From Channallabes apus (Eukaryota > Chordata > Actinopteri > Siluriformes > Clariidae), in contig CM060121.1 in assembly GCA_030522415.1 (NCBI GenBank), positions 25,506,412 through 25,570,411 of the forward strand: 64,000 bases of DNA, in the 5' to 3' direction. Of the stretch, positions 45,564 to 57,121 are shown in pieces. Below the pieces are notes generated by a model. That model had not been told where the DNA came from. It saw nothing but the letters and a program-made list of their open reading frames with translations, and made no database searches. Position 1 is the stretch's first letter; every line of letters begins with the position of its first letter. A program made the position numbers and the translations under genes.

Positions 45564-47156
45564 TTAAGATGATAACTTCATCTTTAAAGCTTGCACTTTT
45601 GGTGATAGCTTAATCCCATCAAGTTCTAGAAGCACTTTCTGAAAATAGCTCAAATGTGTAGCGCAGTGCTCGGAGCTATTGCCACATTCTTGCAAAATTT
45701 CCTCTCCTTCAAGGATTATGGATACACCAACTGGTCCTTCCCCTTCAACAGCACGGACGACAAGGATTTTAAGAAGGTGCATACTGGCATCACTTTGTCT
45801 GTCCCCCTGCATAAAATTTACAAGAAAATAAATAATTTATTTTGAGAAACAAAAAAAAAATCTGAATTGCTTCAACCTGTGCTGACTTCATTTCACAGAG
45901 AAAAAAATTATAATAAAAATAATTGATAATAAAAAATGACCATCACTTCATATACTTCAGATACTTCATAAACTTGGGTTAAATTGCTTTAGCGATAATC
46001 TTGCATCAATAAAACATTGTAAAACATGGCATGAGATGGCTACACTCCATAGATTACTCTGCACCTTTACAGTGTCAGGAAATCCTATGATGAATGCTGA
46101 GTTTGTATTTAAAAGGGTTAGTCCAAACATGAAAATTCGTTCAATAATTACTCAGATTTATATATTCATTTGCATTTATATGCTTCTGTCCAATGCAACA
46201 AACACTATATTCAAGGTATTAATAAATTGTATAATTAATAAGAAAACAATGCTTTACCAGGAAATCATCAAAGAGATCCTCTTCAGATTCATGTCTCATC
46301 TTTACGCTTTGTTTCTGTGAAAATATTTACATTGTATCATTACATAATCTTTTATTCGTACAACTACATTTAGGCATTTCTTCATCTTTTGTAAGTTTTG
46401 CCTTTATCCAAAGCAAATTACAAAAGAGGAAGGCATCAAGCATGTCAAGCAGTGCTACTAACACAAGGTTTCTGACACCGTTAGAAAAATACAAGATAGA
46501 ACAGCGAGGGATTAAGGAAAAAGTGAGAAGCAAGAATCATGTGTGGAAAGATTAAGCATGCAAGGTCACAGGATGACTCGACTTATTTTTATTGTCTGCA
46601 ATGCGATTTTGACAAATTAGAGCTGCTGTCAATACTGTATGAACATATGTACAGGTTCTTTACAGTTGAAATTTAACTTGTAACTTATTATTTAAAAAAA
46701 AACATTTATTGCTAGTGCTCTTTTACTATTTAATGCTTTAACTCAGTTTGTTCAGAAATGGCATCTCACTGGCGAGCCTTTATCTGAACACGCCGTTTTC
46801 ACGAGGTGTGGGGGTAAGAAACACACATCTCGGTGTATTAATCCGCGTGCTCGGTTCGTTATTTATTTATTTACCACAGGACCCCTGGGGGGATCCGTAG
46901 GTTCAGGTTTTTACACGAAAACGGTGTTTTGTGAATCTCCACACTATTAAAAACTGAAATATAGCTAATTGTAAGTCCTGAGATTAAGATGAACATTAAT
47001 TGGGAGTCATGAAAGCGAGAATCACATCCAAAACAGAAAGGTAAACTTACCTCGAACACGACAAACTCCAGCTCCAGCCATGCCGTGTAGTAACTCCGTG
47101 ATGATTCCCAACCGACTGATCCACAGCGCGGGCACAGCGTCTCCAAACACGCATGC
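45564..47156 (-). pseudogene. Cargo gene B: unnamed protein, three phase-0 exons
   Basis: Minus strand. Exon 1 (ATG at 47154-47152 to 47051) ends at GAG|GTAAGT. Relative to the paralogue at 53649-53753 it has lost one base, so the frame is broken. Exon 2 (46314-46258), after TTTTCACAG, reads KQSVKMRHESEEDLFDDFL and ends CTG|GTAAAG. Exon 3 (45806-45564), after TTTATGCAG, reads 80 codons to a stop: PVGVSIILEGEEIL, then FQKVLLELDGIKLSPKVQAL. The last part resembles the C-terminus of a group of uncharacterised fish proteins I recall as SAMD3-like. All three exon edges I can define are in phase 0. AATAAA on the minus strand lies at 45149-45154. An NRF1-like GCGCATGCG overlaps the start in both copies. 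Confidence 0.5.
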
Positions 47157-47285
47157 GCGGTTTAATTTGGACACATTTTCGGCTTCAGTAGACACTCAAT
47201 ACTTCAGACTGAAACATGACTTCCCCCTACAGGTAATGAAGGGCATTTTCACAGCTTCCCGCACGCTGCCGCGCAAAGCCGGCAA
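46505..47285 (-). repeat. Promoter and first-intron block shared with the 6.3-kb element
   Basis: The reverse complement matches 53516-54184 joined to 55805-55935, i.e. the other copy without its Tc1. Shared landmarks are GCTTTGCGCGGC, CCCTTCATTACCTGTAGGGGG, TTGTCGTGTTCGAGGTAAGT and GTGTTTCTTACCCCCACC. Here the TA at 46646-46647 is unoccupied. Confidence 0.9.
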
Positions 47286-47668
47286 AAAAAAAAAAACTAA
47301 ACAAATCTAACAGATGAGGACTATGATTAATGTGCAAAAAATATATAATAAAACTATATAAGTCTACATAGCCTTTATAAGACTCTATCTTAAGCGCACT
47401 TAAAACATTTTATTTAGTTTTAAAATAAAACAATTTTAAAACATCATCACTCAGGATTCGAACCGGCACTTTGTAGATCTCTGGTCGAGCATTCTAACCG
47501 CTACACCAAGCAGCTACTTAGAGACAATGTACAGCAGAGACGTTAATAAGCCACTCGACTTCTTTGAAAGCACGTGTACTTCTTTGATAATTGACGAAGT
47601 AAGCCTGTTATAATAATAACTTGGTGTTATTTGATCTTATTGGTTTAGAAATTTATATTTAAATAAAT
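47280..47668 (-). repeat. Right inverted arm of the 10.3-kb transposon
   Basis: Reverse complement of the left arm (39310-39699). Confidence 0.88.
47447..47516 (-). repeat. tRNA-like block in the right arm
   Basis: On the minus strand, CTTGGTGTAGCGGTTAGAAT followed by GCCGGTTCGAATCC. The A-box and B-box matches are better than in the left copy (GGTTCGAATCC is a perfect B box). The tRNA stems are imperfect. Confidence 0.55.
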
Positions 47669-47916
47669 AGTAAACTTGGCCGATTTCGTTATATATTTTG
47701 TTTGATGAGTGGGGCTTGAAAATTCTCTTGAAAAATATGGTCATTTATTTCAGTTAATAAATCTACTATAATTTTTTTTTTACTCATTATTGTACAGTAC
47801 ACATCAATAGCTCTGGTTCAGATTTTTCATGTTTGTTGTGGAAATTACCATGACTGTTGTATTTACTGCGATGAATGAAAATGTCACTTTGCGGCACCTG
47901 GCGGCCATTTTACGAA

Positions 47917-48818
47917 TTCACCTGGGACTGAGCTCATCTATATGTCAGTGGATCTCCAATTTTCTGACTGGCAGACCACAGGCAGTAAGAATGGGCGGAC
48001 ATGTCTCAGCCACACTCACTCTCAGCACTGGAGCCCCCCAGGGTTGTGTTCTGAGCCCCCTGCTATACTCTTTGTACACCCACGACTGCGTGGCCACTAC
48101 CAACTCCACCTCCATCATCAAGTTTGCTGACGACACCGTCGTGGTCGGACTGATCACCAACAATGATGAGTCGGACTACCTAGAGGAGATTGGAAATCTG
48201 GAGAACTGGTGCCAGAGGAACAATCTCCTCCTGAACGTCAGTAAGACAAAGGAGCTGATAGTGGACTTTAGTACAAAGCAGGAGAGGAACTACCAGACCC
48301 CCGTCATCAACAGGAGCCCAGTGGAGAGAGTGGACAGCTTCAGATACCTCGGTGTTCACATCACGCAGGACCTGTCATGGTCCTGTCACATCAACACCGT
48401 GGTGAAAAAAGCCCGGCAGCGTCTCTACCACCTCAGACGCTTGAGAGACTTTAGACTGCCCTCCAAGGTGCTCAGGAACTTCTACTCCTGCACCATAGAG
48501 AGCATCCTGACGGGAAACATCACGACCTGGTTCGGGAACAGCACCATGCAAGACAGACGAGCTCTACAGAGGGTGGTGCGATCAGCCGAGCGCATCATCC
48601 GCACTGAGCTCCCTGACCTGCACTCCATCTACAGCAAGCGGTGCTGGACTAAGGCCAGGAAGATCATGAAGGACCTCAGTCACCCCAGTAATGGACTGTT
48701 CTCTTTGTTGCGGTCTGGGAAGAGATTCCGCTCCCTAAAGGCCAACACAGAGAGACTGAGGAGGAGCTTCTTCCCGCAGGCGATAAGGTCACTCAATCAC
48801 ACCTCCACACAGGACTAA
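47917..48818 (+). pseudogene. L2-type LINE ORF2, partial RT (copy 2)
   Basis: Begins in the RT at [20 protein letters not shown]. It has [32 protein letters not shown] (catalytic pair) and [14 protein letters not shown], ending [17 protein letters not shown]. It is open throughout but lacks the endonuclease and the first catalytic Asp. Confidence 0.9.
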
Positions 48819-49205
48819 TAACATCTTTTAAGCTCACAACACTGACTGGACAATCATGGACACATTCATACACACTTGCACTAAATACTCATACATCTGG
48901 ACAATTGCACATGTCACCTTTCATGCATATTTGCACAACCACTGACACTTTAATTTTATATACATATATACTCTATCTACCCTATATTTCTATATTTTTG
49001 CAATATTTTATTATGCCCTTATTGTACAGTTAATTTTACTAGTTAAAATTATTTCTTTAGTATTTCCTTTTTATTGATTATTTATTTTATGTACAAGCTT
49101 TTATTTTCTTTTTTTAAGGTCACTGGCGGTCGTATAAAGCATTTCACTGCATATTATACTGTGTATGATTGTGTATGTGACTAATAAAATTTGAATTTGA
49201 TTTGA
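47917..49205 (+). mobile_element. L2-type LINE, 5'-truncated (copy 2)
   Basis: Inserted in the right terminal region of the 10.3-kb transposon. It extends about 200 bp further 5' than copy 1 (10768-11880), and the shared part is nearly identical. The tail is CTAATAAAATTTGAATTTG. Confidence 0.9.
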
Positions 49206-49295
49206 CTTTGAAATGCAACTGATTTATTTTGGCCGCCGTTGCCTTTAAGCGGCGGTATGCGCGGCGGGATGGTTATTCCGATTGTGTAACCACTG

Positions 49296-50904
49296 TACAT
49301 CAAGGTGGAGAAATGTGAATTTCATTGCTCATCCACATCCTTTTTGGGATATTGCATCTCCCCTGAGGGCATCCAGATGGACCCCACCAAGGTAAAGGCG
49401 GTCACTGACTGGCCAGTACTGTCATCGAGACGCGAACTCCAACTCTTCTTCGGGTTCGCCAACTTTTATCGCCGCTTCATTCGAAGCTACAGCATGGTCG
49501 CAGCCCCACTTACAACCCTCACGTCTTCTAAGATCTCATTTTACTGGAACCCTCAGGCAGATAGAGCTTTCAAGGATCTTAAACACCGCTTCACCACTGC
49601 TCCCATCCTCATCTTCCCCGACCCCTCCCTCCAGTTTGTTGTGGAAGTGGATGCGTCCGAAACTGGAGTAGGGGCCATCCTGTCTCCGAGGTCCACAGAA
49701 GACAATAAACTTCACCCGTGCTCCTTCTTCTCCCACAGACTCACACCCCCCGAACACAACTACAACATTGGGGACCGTGAACTATTGGCCGTCAAATTGG
49801 CCCTTGAAGAATGGAGGCACTGGCTGGAAGGGGCCGAACAGCCCCTTCCTTGTGTGGACCAACCACAAAAATCTGGAATATCTAAGAATGGCAAAAAGAC
49901 TTAACTCACGCCAGGCACGGCGGTCGTTATTTTTCTCACGTTTCCAGTTCACGCTGTCGTATCGCCCTGGTTCCAAGAATGCTAAACCTGACGCCCTCTC
50001 TCAGCAATTCTCCACCTCTCAGGACACATCCATGGCAGAGACTATCCTTCCTCCTCAATGCCTCGTGGCTATAACCCGGCTTACTGTGGAGCACCTGGTC
50101 CAGCAGACTCTTGAACGGGAACCAGGCCCAAGCATCGTCCCACCTAACAAGCTCTTTGTCCCAGTCTCTGTACGACCACAGGTGTTAGACTGGGCTCACA
50201 GTTCCAGACTGGCATGCCATCCCGGGGCAGCACGCACTCTCTTCCTCCTTCAAAAACGCTTCTGGTGGTCCACGATGAAGGAGGACGTCAAGAACTATGT
50301 GGCATCCTGTGACACCTGTGTCAGGAACAAGATTTCAAACCTCCCGCCTGAGGGTCTCCTTAGAGCTCTACCTATCCCCCACCGCCCTTGGTCCCACATC
50401 ACCGTCGACTTCGTCACTGGCCTACCACCATCCCAAAACAATACCTGCATGCTAACCGTTGTAGATCGCTTTTCTAAGGCTGCACACTTCATACCACTGC
50501 CGAAGCTCCCGTCTTGCGAAGGAAACAGCCGAACTATTAATTAACCACGTCCTCCGACTTCACAGACTACCGGTCGACATCGTCTCGGACAGAGGCCCCC
50601 AGTTTTCTGCCCAGTTCTGGAAAGCCTTTTGCAACCTCGTCGGTGCTAACCCCAGTCTTTCATCCGTATTCCATTCCCAAACTAACGGCCAAACAGAACG
50701 AATCAACCAGGAGCTGGAGAAATCTTTAAGATGCTTGACCTCCCGGGATCCATCCTCCTGGAGCCTCTTCCTACCCTGGGTCGAGTACGCCCACAACTCG
50801 CTTCCTACCTCCTCCACAGGCATGTCCCCCTTCCACTGTTGCCTGGGCTATGAACCACCCCTCTTTCCGACCCAGGAGGAGGAGGAGGTAGCTGTACCTT
50901 TGTT
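49296..50904 (+). pseudogene. Chromovirus RT end, RNase H and integrase
   Basis: Resumes at [20 protein letters not shown]. RNase H follows with [15 protein letters not shown] and [18 protein letters not shown]. After a frameshift near 49840 the motif usually WTDHKNLEY reads WTNHKNLEY, so a catalytic Asp is changed. Integrase follows with a zinc-binding H/H/C/C region (CHPGAARTL, CDTCVRNK) and HITVDFVTGLP (first Asp). A frameshift near 50512 precedes [15 protein letters not shown] (second Asp) and [13 protein letters not shown] (Glu). It is cut at VAVP by the LTR element. Confidence 0.9.
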
Positions 50905-51711
50905 ACAATATTGGATTTATTTGTTTTTTGTGTGTCTGGTTATGCTGACTTTGTCTCTGCTATGTCTCTGCTGGTGGTGGGATAGGGTGTGTCTCCCCTT
51001 GCTTCAGGTTCCACCCTCTTCAGTGTGCCTGGAAATCTATTGGCTGCTGCTCTGCCTGTCCTTTGTTAGTCCCGCCTCCTCCCAGCTGATTTGTTCTCCA
51101 GGACACCCAGAGGCCTACTTAAGGCCTTCAGACCACCATGCTACAGACCGTGTCTTTGCTTACTGCTTAACTTATGCTTGATCCTAAATGTTACTCTGTG
51201 TATGACCCTTTTGCTTCGTTTCTGACTACTCTTTGATTTTCCCCTTTTTGATAATTGCTTGGTTTTCGATTGCCTATTCCGTGTATGACCATTTTGCTTG
51301 TTTTGGACTACGCTTTTGTGTTTGCCCTCTTTGTTTTTGTTGGTTTGGTTGTAGATACTTTTGTATATATTTGTATTTAATTAGTTATTGAGTGGCTTAG
51401 TAAGGAGTCGATGCCATTTTGTTTGCACTTTGTTTTTCTTGGTTTGTGGTTAGTTAGGGAGTTGAGGGAAGAACTTTGTATTTCTGTTTCTTTATTTTCG
51501 GTGCAGGTTAGTTGTGTCACCTTGGTATTAGATAGAGGTAATTTTGTTTATTGTTTTGGCCTTGTCGGCTTCTGAAGCTTACAGCCACCCTTTTGGGATT
51601 TGCTTATTCACCTTATTGTAAATAAACACTAAGCAAACGCACTTTTGGTCTCACCCCCTTCTTTCTTTTTTTTCACTCCTGTTACGGCCCGACCTAGACC
51701 GGGGCGTAACA
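50901..51711 (+). repeat. 5' LTR of the gag-only element
   Basis: Begins TGTTACAATATTGGATTT and ends GGGGCGTAACA. AATAAAC near 51622 is a plausible polyadenylation signal, and the TTAAGG region near 51119 may be the core promoter. Confidence 0.92.
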
Positions 51712-51715
51712 AAAT

Positions 51716-51729
51716 TGGGGGCTCGTCCG
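51716..51729 (+). promoter_or_regulatory. Primer-binding site, tRNA-Pro type
   Basis: TGGGGGCTCGTCCG lies 4 nt after the LTR and matches the first 14 bases of the classical tRNA-Pro primer-binding site. Confidence 0.75.
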
Positions 51730-51823
51730 TTGCTTTTCCTCGCTCCGTCCCATTTGTTTGTGTGCCTGTGTTTGTCTGGCGGCATTTGTCTTTGTGGTAG
51801 GGGAGTGTTTGTTCTTCTTAGAT

Positions 51824-53465
51824 ATGGCTACAAAGTTTAACTTGGACCAGTTTACCATTTGCCCCATGGTAGAGCAGTTTGAGAAGTGCCGTAAGGATGA
51901 CCTATTGTTGCTCGCCGATTTCTATCAGATTTCAGTGTCACGGAGTGCTACTAAGCGCGATATTAAGAAGCTGCTGTACGTTGAGCTGTTTGAACAGCGC
52001 ATTATTCGTGAGCATCCTGAGGCGGGTGTTGCAACTCACTCAGGTGATCCAGAGGATTTGGCCGCAGCGGAGGCTGGTGCCAGGCCCAAGGATCCTGCAC
52101 GCATAGATCCCGCTGTAGGAAGCTCATCATTAGAGGAACCCATGATTGCGCTGCAATTAAAACAGCTGGACTTGGAGTTAAGTCGGCAGCAGTACAAAGC
52201 TCAGCAGCTACAGTTCCAAACATTGGAGCTGGAAACTAAGAAGGAGATGAGGCTGAAGGAGATAAGGCTGAAAGAGCTTGAGCTGGAGTTGGCCTCAAGG
52301 TTTGGGCCCACCAGTGCATCTGTGTCTCCTGTACCTGTTCGTGCATCCTCGCCTGTGCCTGCACCCATGCCTGTATCTGAGTCGTCACCTGTACTAGGAC
52401 CCATCCCGTCAGTTAGTTCTGGATTTGATGTAAGTAAGCACATTGCTTTGGTGCCTATGTTCAGAGAAAGTGAGGTGGATACTTATTTCCCTGTGGTTGA
52501 GTGTATTGCTGCCACTCTGCAGTGGCCTAGGAATATTTGGTCCTTACTTTTACAGTGCAAGTTTGTGGGTAAAGCTCAGGAAGTGTGTTCTGCCTTAACA
52601 CTTGAACAAAGTATTGATTATGAAACTGTTAAGTCAGCTGTGTTACGGGCATATGAACTTGTCCCCGAAGCTTATCGCCAGAAGTTTAGAAAACATGCCA
52701 AATCCGCCAGCCAAACATTTATAGAATTCGCCCGTGAAAAATGCGCTTTGTTTGACAAGTGGTGTGCAGCCAGTAAAGTCACCACCTTTGACCAGTTAAA
52801 AGAATTGATACTTTTAGAAGAGTTCAAAGACTGTATTTCTGACAAAATAGTTGTTTATTTAAATGAACAAAAAGTCTCGTCACTTGCTCATGCTGCCGTT
52901 TTGGCTGAAGAGTTTGTGCTCACTCACAAAACTGTGTTTTCGCCTCCGCGCCGTGATATGGCAAATCGTAGCCCTAAAGTTTCCGCTAGCGCATCTAAGA
53001 ATGGTAGTGTTCCCCGTGAATGTTTCTGTTGTCATGAATCTGGACATTTCATCGCTACCTGTCCTACGTTATCTCGTAAGAACTGTCGTAAAGCACAGAA
53101 CACTAAGAGTGTGGCTTTAGTTAATGTACCACCGCAGCCAGATGAAAGTTCAACTTCGCTTTCGTCAGTGGACGCTGCGTTTAACCCATTTATCTTGGAT
53201 GGAATGGTTTCACTTTCGGATGCAGATTCTGAGCCTACGCCACTTCGTATTCTGAGAGACACCGGCGCTGCTCAGTCATTTATTTTGGAAGGTGTCTTGC
53301 CTTTATCTGACCAGTCTAGTTGTGGTGCAGATGTTTTAGTTCAGGGAATTGAACTTGGAGTTGTGAAAGCTCCGTTACATATGATTTATCTTAACTGTGA
53401 TATCGTGTCTGGCTTTGTTAAGGTTGCAGTTCGTCCTCAGTTGCCAATTAAAGGAGTTTCTCTTA
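51824..53465 (+). CDS. Retrotransposon Gag with zinc knuckle and protease start
   Basis: ATG at 51824 (MATKFNLDQFTICPMVEQFE), open for 547 codons until the nested transposon. Residues about 110-170 are rich in Leu, Gln, Lys and Glu (coiled-coil-like), and a Pro/Ser/Val linker follows. Residues about 205-385 form a capsid-like helical domain (LVPMFRESEVDTYFPVVE, FARE-KCALFDKWC). A CX2CX4HX4C knuckle (CFCCHESGHFIATC) comes next, then an aspartic-protease-like LRDTGAAQSFIL. An N-terminal residue run (LLADFYQISVSRSATKRDI) is SAP-like. The frame is interrupted after PIKGVSL and resumes at 59745. Confidence 0.86.
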
Positions 53466-53648
53466 CAGATGTTGCCATTAAAAACGCGCGTTTCGAGAAA
53501 AGGGATCCCGTGACTTGCCGCGGCTTTGCGCGGCTGTGTGCGGCAAGCTGTGAACATGCCCTTCATTACCTGTAGGGGGCAGTCGTGTTTCAGTCCGAAG
53601 TATTGTGTGTCTACTGAAGCCCGAAAATGTGTCCAAATTAAACTGCGC

Positions 53649-53753
53649 ATGCGTGTTTGGAGACGCTGTGCCCGCACTGTGTATCAGTCGGTTGGGAATC
53701 ATCACGGAGGTTACAAGACGGCGTGGCTGCAGCTGGAGTTTGTCGTGTTCGAG
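53649..53753 (+). pseudogene. Cargo gene B, first exon in the 6.3-kb element
   Basis: ATG at 53649, 35 codons: MRVWRRCARTVYQSVGNHHG, then YKTAWLQLEFVVFE, ending at GAG|GTAAGT in phase 0. Upstream are an NRF1-like TGCGCATGCG and GC-rich DNA. The exon is open here, whereas the copy in the 10.3-kb element has lost one base. Exons 2 and 3 are not found in this copy. Confidence 0.5.
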
Positions 53754-54184
53754 GTAAGTTTAGCTTTCTGTTTTGGATGTGATTCTCGCTTTCATGACTC
53801 CCAATTAATGTTCATCTTAATCTCAGGACGTACAATTAGCAATATTTCAGTTTTTAATAGTGTGGAGATTCACAAAACACGTTTTCGTGTAAAAACCTGA
53901 ACCTACGGAGCCCCCCAGGGGTCCTGTGGTAAATAAATAAATAAAATAATAACGAACCGAGCACGCGGATTAATACACCGAGATGTGTTTCTTACCCCCA
54001 CCCCGAGTGAAAACGGCGTGTTCAGACAAAGCCTCGCCAGTGAGATGCCATTTCTGAACAAACTAAGTCGTGTGTGTTAAAGCATTAAATGGTAAAAGAG
54101 CACTAGCAATAAACGTTTTTTTCTGAATCCGAATTTTATTAATAAGTCACAAGTTAAATTTCAACTGTAAAGAACCTGTACATA

Positions 54185-55804
54185 CAGTGGTGTGAAAAAC
54201 TATTTGCCCCCTTCCTGATTTCTTATTCTTTTGCATGTTTGTCACACTTAAATGTTTCTGCTCATCAAAAACCGTTAACTATTAGTCAAAGATAACATAA
54301 TTGAACACAAAATGCAGTTTTTAAATGAAGGTTTACGTTATTAAGGGAGAAAAAAAAACTCCAAATCTACATGGCCCTGTGTGAAAAAGTGATTGCCCCC
54401 CTTGTTAAAAAATAACTTAACTGTGGTTTATCACACCTGAGTTCAATTTCTGTAGTCATCCCCAGGCCTGATTACTGCCACACCTGTTTCAATCAAGAAA
54501 TCACTTAAATAGGAGCTACCTGACACAGAGAAGTAGACCAAAAGCACCTCAAAAGCTAGACATCATGCCAAGATCCAAAGAAATTCAGGAACAAATGAGA
54601 ACAAAAGTAATTGAGATCTATCAGTCTGGTAAAGGTTATAAAGCCATTTCTAAAGCTTTGGGACTCCAGCGAACCACAGTGAGAGCCATTATCCACAAAT
54701 GGCAAAAACATGGAGCAGTGGTGAACCTTCCCAGGAGTGGCCGGCCGACCAAAATTACCCCAAGAGCGCAGAAACAACTCATCCGAGAGGCCACAAAAGA
54801 CCCCAGGACAACATCTAAAGAACTGCAGGCCTCACTTGCCTCAATTAAGGTCAGTGTTCACGACTCCACCATAAGAAAGAGACTGGGCAAAAACGGCCTG
54901 CATGGCAGATTTCCAAGGCGCAAACCACTTTTAAGCAAAAAGGACATTAAGGCTCGTCTCAATTTTGCTAAATAACATCTCAATGATTGCCAAGACTTTT
55001 GGGAAAATACCTTGTGGACCGACGAGACAAAAGTTTAACTTTTTGGAAGGTGCGTGTCCCGTTACATCTGGCGTAAAAGTAACACAGCATTTCAGAAAAA
55101 GAACATCATACCAACAGTAAAATATGGTGGTGGTAGTGTGATGGTCTGGGGTTGTTTTGCTGCTTCAGGACCTGGAAGGCTTGCTGTGATAGATGGAACC
55201 ATGAATTCTACTGTCTACCAAAAAATCCTGAAGGAGAATGTCCGGCCATCTGTTCGTCAACTCAAGCTGAAGCGATCTTGGGTGCTGCAGCAGGACAATG
55301 ACCCAAAACACACCAGCAAATCCACCTCTGAATGGCTGAAGAAAAACAAAATGAAGACTTTGGAGTGGCCTAGTCAAAGTCCTGACCTGAATCCTATTGA
55401 GATGTTGTGGCATGACCTTAAAAAGGCGGTTCATGCTAGAAAACCCTCAAATAAAGCTGAATTACAACAATTCTGCAAAGATGAGTGGGCCAAAATTCCT
55501 CCAGAGCGCTGTAAAAGACTCGTTGCAAGTTATCGCAAACGCTTGATTGCAGTTATTGCTGCTAAGGGTGGCCCAACCAGTTATTAGGTTCTGGGGGCAA
55601 ATACTTTTTCACACAGGGCCATGTAGGTTTGGATTTTTTTCTCCCTAAATAATAAAACCCCTCATTTAAAAACTGCATTTTGTGTTTACTTGTGTTATCT
55701 TTGACTAATAGTTAAATGTGTTTGATGATCAGAAACATTTTGTGTGACAAACATGCAAAAGAATAAGAAATCAGGAGGGGGGCAAATAGTTTTTCACACC
55801 ACTG
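54185..55804 (+). mobile_element. Tc1-like DNA transposon, second family (copy D)
   Basis: Same ends and size as copy C, with TA at 54183-54184 and 55805-55806. The related block at 46505-47285 shows the same flanks without the insertion. Confidence 0.94.
54565..55587 (+). pseudogene. Tc1-like transposase, two nonsense codons (copy D)
   Basis: ATG at 54565. The paired-like DNA-binding domain is complete and in frame, through SGRPTKITPRAQK, to a TAA at 54973-54975 where copy C has Lys. A second TAA follows in the WTDETKV-LF motif, where copy C has Glu. The rest, including QQDNDPKHTSK and SPDLNPIEMLW (DD34E), is open to 55587. Confidence 0.92.
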
Positions 55805-56030
55805 TATGTTCATACAGTATTGACAGCAGCTCTAATTTGTCTAAATCGCATTGCAGACAAGAAAAAGAAGTCGAGTCATCCTGTGACCCTGCATGCTTAA
55901 TCTTTACACACATGATTCTTGCTTCTCACTTTTTCCTTAATCTCCGGTTCGGTTCTGGTTTCGGTCTGTTCTCATGAGTTGTGAAGCGAGAGGAACAAAG
56001 TATAAATATCAGAACAAAGTATAAATATCT

Positions 56031-56876
56031 GCTAGACCAAAGAAGAAGAAGAGTGCACATGCTCAGCGTCATGTCCAGATGTTGGCTTTTGAAAATAGAC
56101 GTGTGAGTGCTGCGAGCATTGCTGCAGAGGTTGAAGGGATGGGGAGCCAGCCTGTCAGTGCTCAAACCATATGCCGCACACTGCATCAAATTGGTCTGTA
56201 TGGCTGTCGTCCCAGAAGAAAGCCTCTTCTAAAGATGGTGCACAAGAAAGCCCGCAAACAGTTTGCTGAAGACAAGCAGACTAAGGACATGGCATACTTG
56301 AACCACATCCTGTGGTCTGATGAGACCAAGATAAACTTATTTGGTTCAGATGGTGCCAAGCGTGTGTGGCGGCGACCAGGTGAAGAGTACAAAGACAGAT
56401 GTGTCTTGCCTACAGTCAAGCAAGGTGGTGGGAGTGTCATGGTTTGGGGCTGCATGAGTGCTGCCGGCACTGTGGAACTACAGTTCATTGAGGGAACCAT
56501 GAATGCCAACATGTACTGTGCCATACTGAAGAAGAACATGATCCCCTGCCTTCGGAAACTGGGCCGTAGAGCAGTATTCCAACATGATAATGACCCCAAA
56601 CATACTTCCAAGACAACCACTGTCTTGCAGAAGAACCTGAGGGTAAAGGTGCTGGACTGGCCAAGCATGTCTCCAGACCTAAACCCTATTGAGCATCTGT
56701 GGGGCATCCTCAAACGGAAGGTGGAGAAGCACAAGGTGCCTAACATCCACCAGCTTCGTGACGTGATCAAGGAGGAGTGGAAGAGGATTCCCATGACAAC
56801 CTGTGAAGCTCTAGTGAACTCCATGCCCAAGAGAGTTAAGACTAAGGAAAATAATGGTGGCCACACAAAATACTGA
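56031..56876 (+). pseudogene. Tc1-like transposase, N-terminally truncated, otherwise open
   Basis: The frame is open from the truncation point (KKKSAHAQRHVQ, then MLAFENRRVSAASIAAEV at the first ATG, 56079) to the stop at 56874. It shows the second helix-turn-helix half (VSAQTICRTLHQIGL), WSDETKINLFG (Asp), [26 protein letters not shown] (Asp) and SPDLNPIEHLW (Glu, DD34E), ending GGHTKY. The 265 codons after the ATG lack most of the first DNA-binding subdomain. Confidence 0.9.
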
Positions 56877-57119
56877 CACTGGGCACAGTTTGAACATTTT
56901 CATTTAGGGGTGTACTCACTTTTGTTGCCAGCAGTTCAGACTTTAATGGCTGTGTGTTGAGTTATTTTGAGGGAACATCAACTTTACACCATTATACAAG
57001 CTGTACACTGATTACTTTACATTCTATCAGAGTTTCATATCTTTAGCGTTGTCCCTTGAAAAGAAATAATAAAATATTTACAAAAATGTGAGGGGTGTAC
57101 TCACTTTTGTGAGATACTG
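56031..57119 (+). mobile_element. Tc1-like DNA transposon, third family, 5'-truncated
   Basis: Only the right end is present: an inner GTGTACTCACTTTTGTTGCC and an outer repeat ending GTGTACTCACTTTTGTGAGA then TACTG, followed by TA at 57120-57121. The left inverted repeat and the transposase start are missing. Confidence 0.88.
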
Positions 57120-57121
57120 TA

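Noticed and set aside
47051..47146. A stop-free TTG-initiated 32-codon reading of cargo gene B exon 1
   Set aside because: It has no ATG. The paralogue in the 6.3-kb element is open from an ATG in a different frame, so the stop-free TTG reading here is better explained by a one-base loss.
53466..53575. Last 36 codons of the apparent gag frame (to 53575) as true Gag sequence
   Set aside because: They are read-through into the nested transposon, whose end is at 53466.
56186..56866. A 226-codon minus-strand frame
   Set aside because: Antisense to the open Tc1 transposase at 56031-56876.
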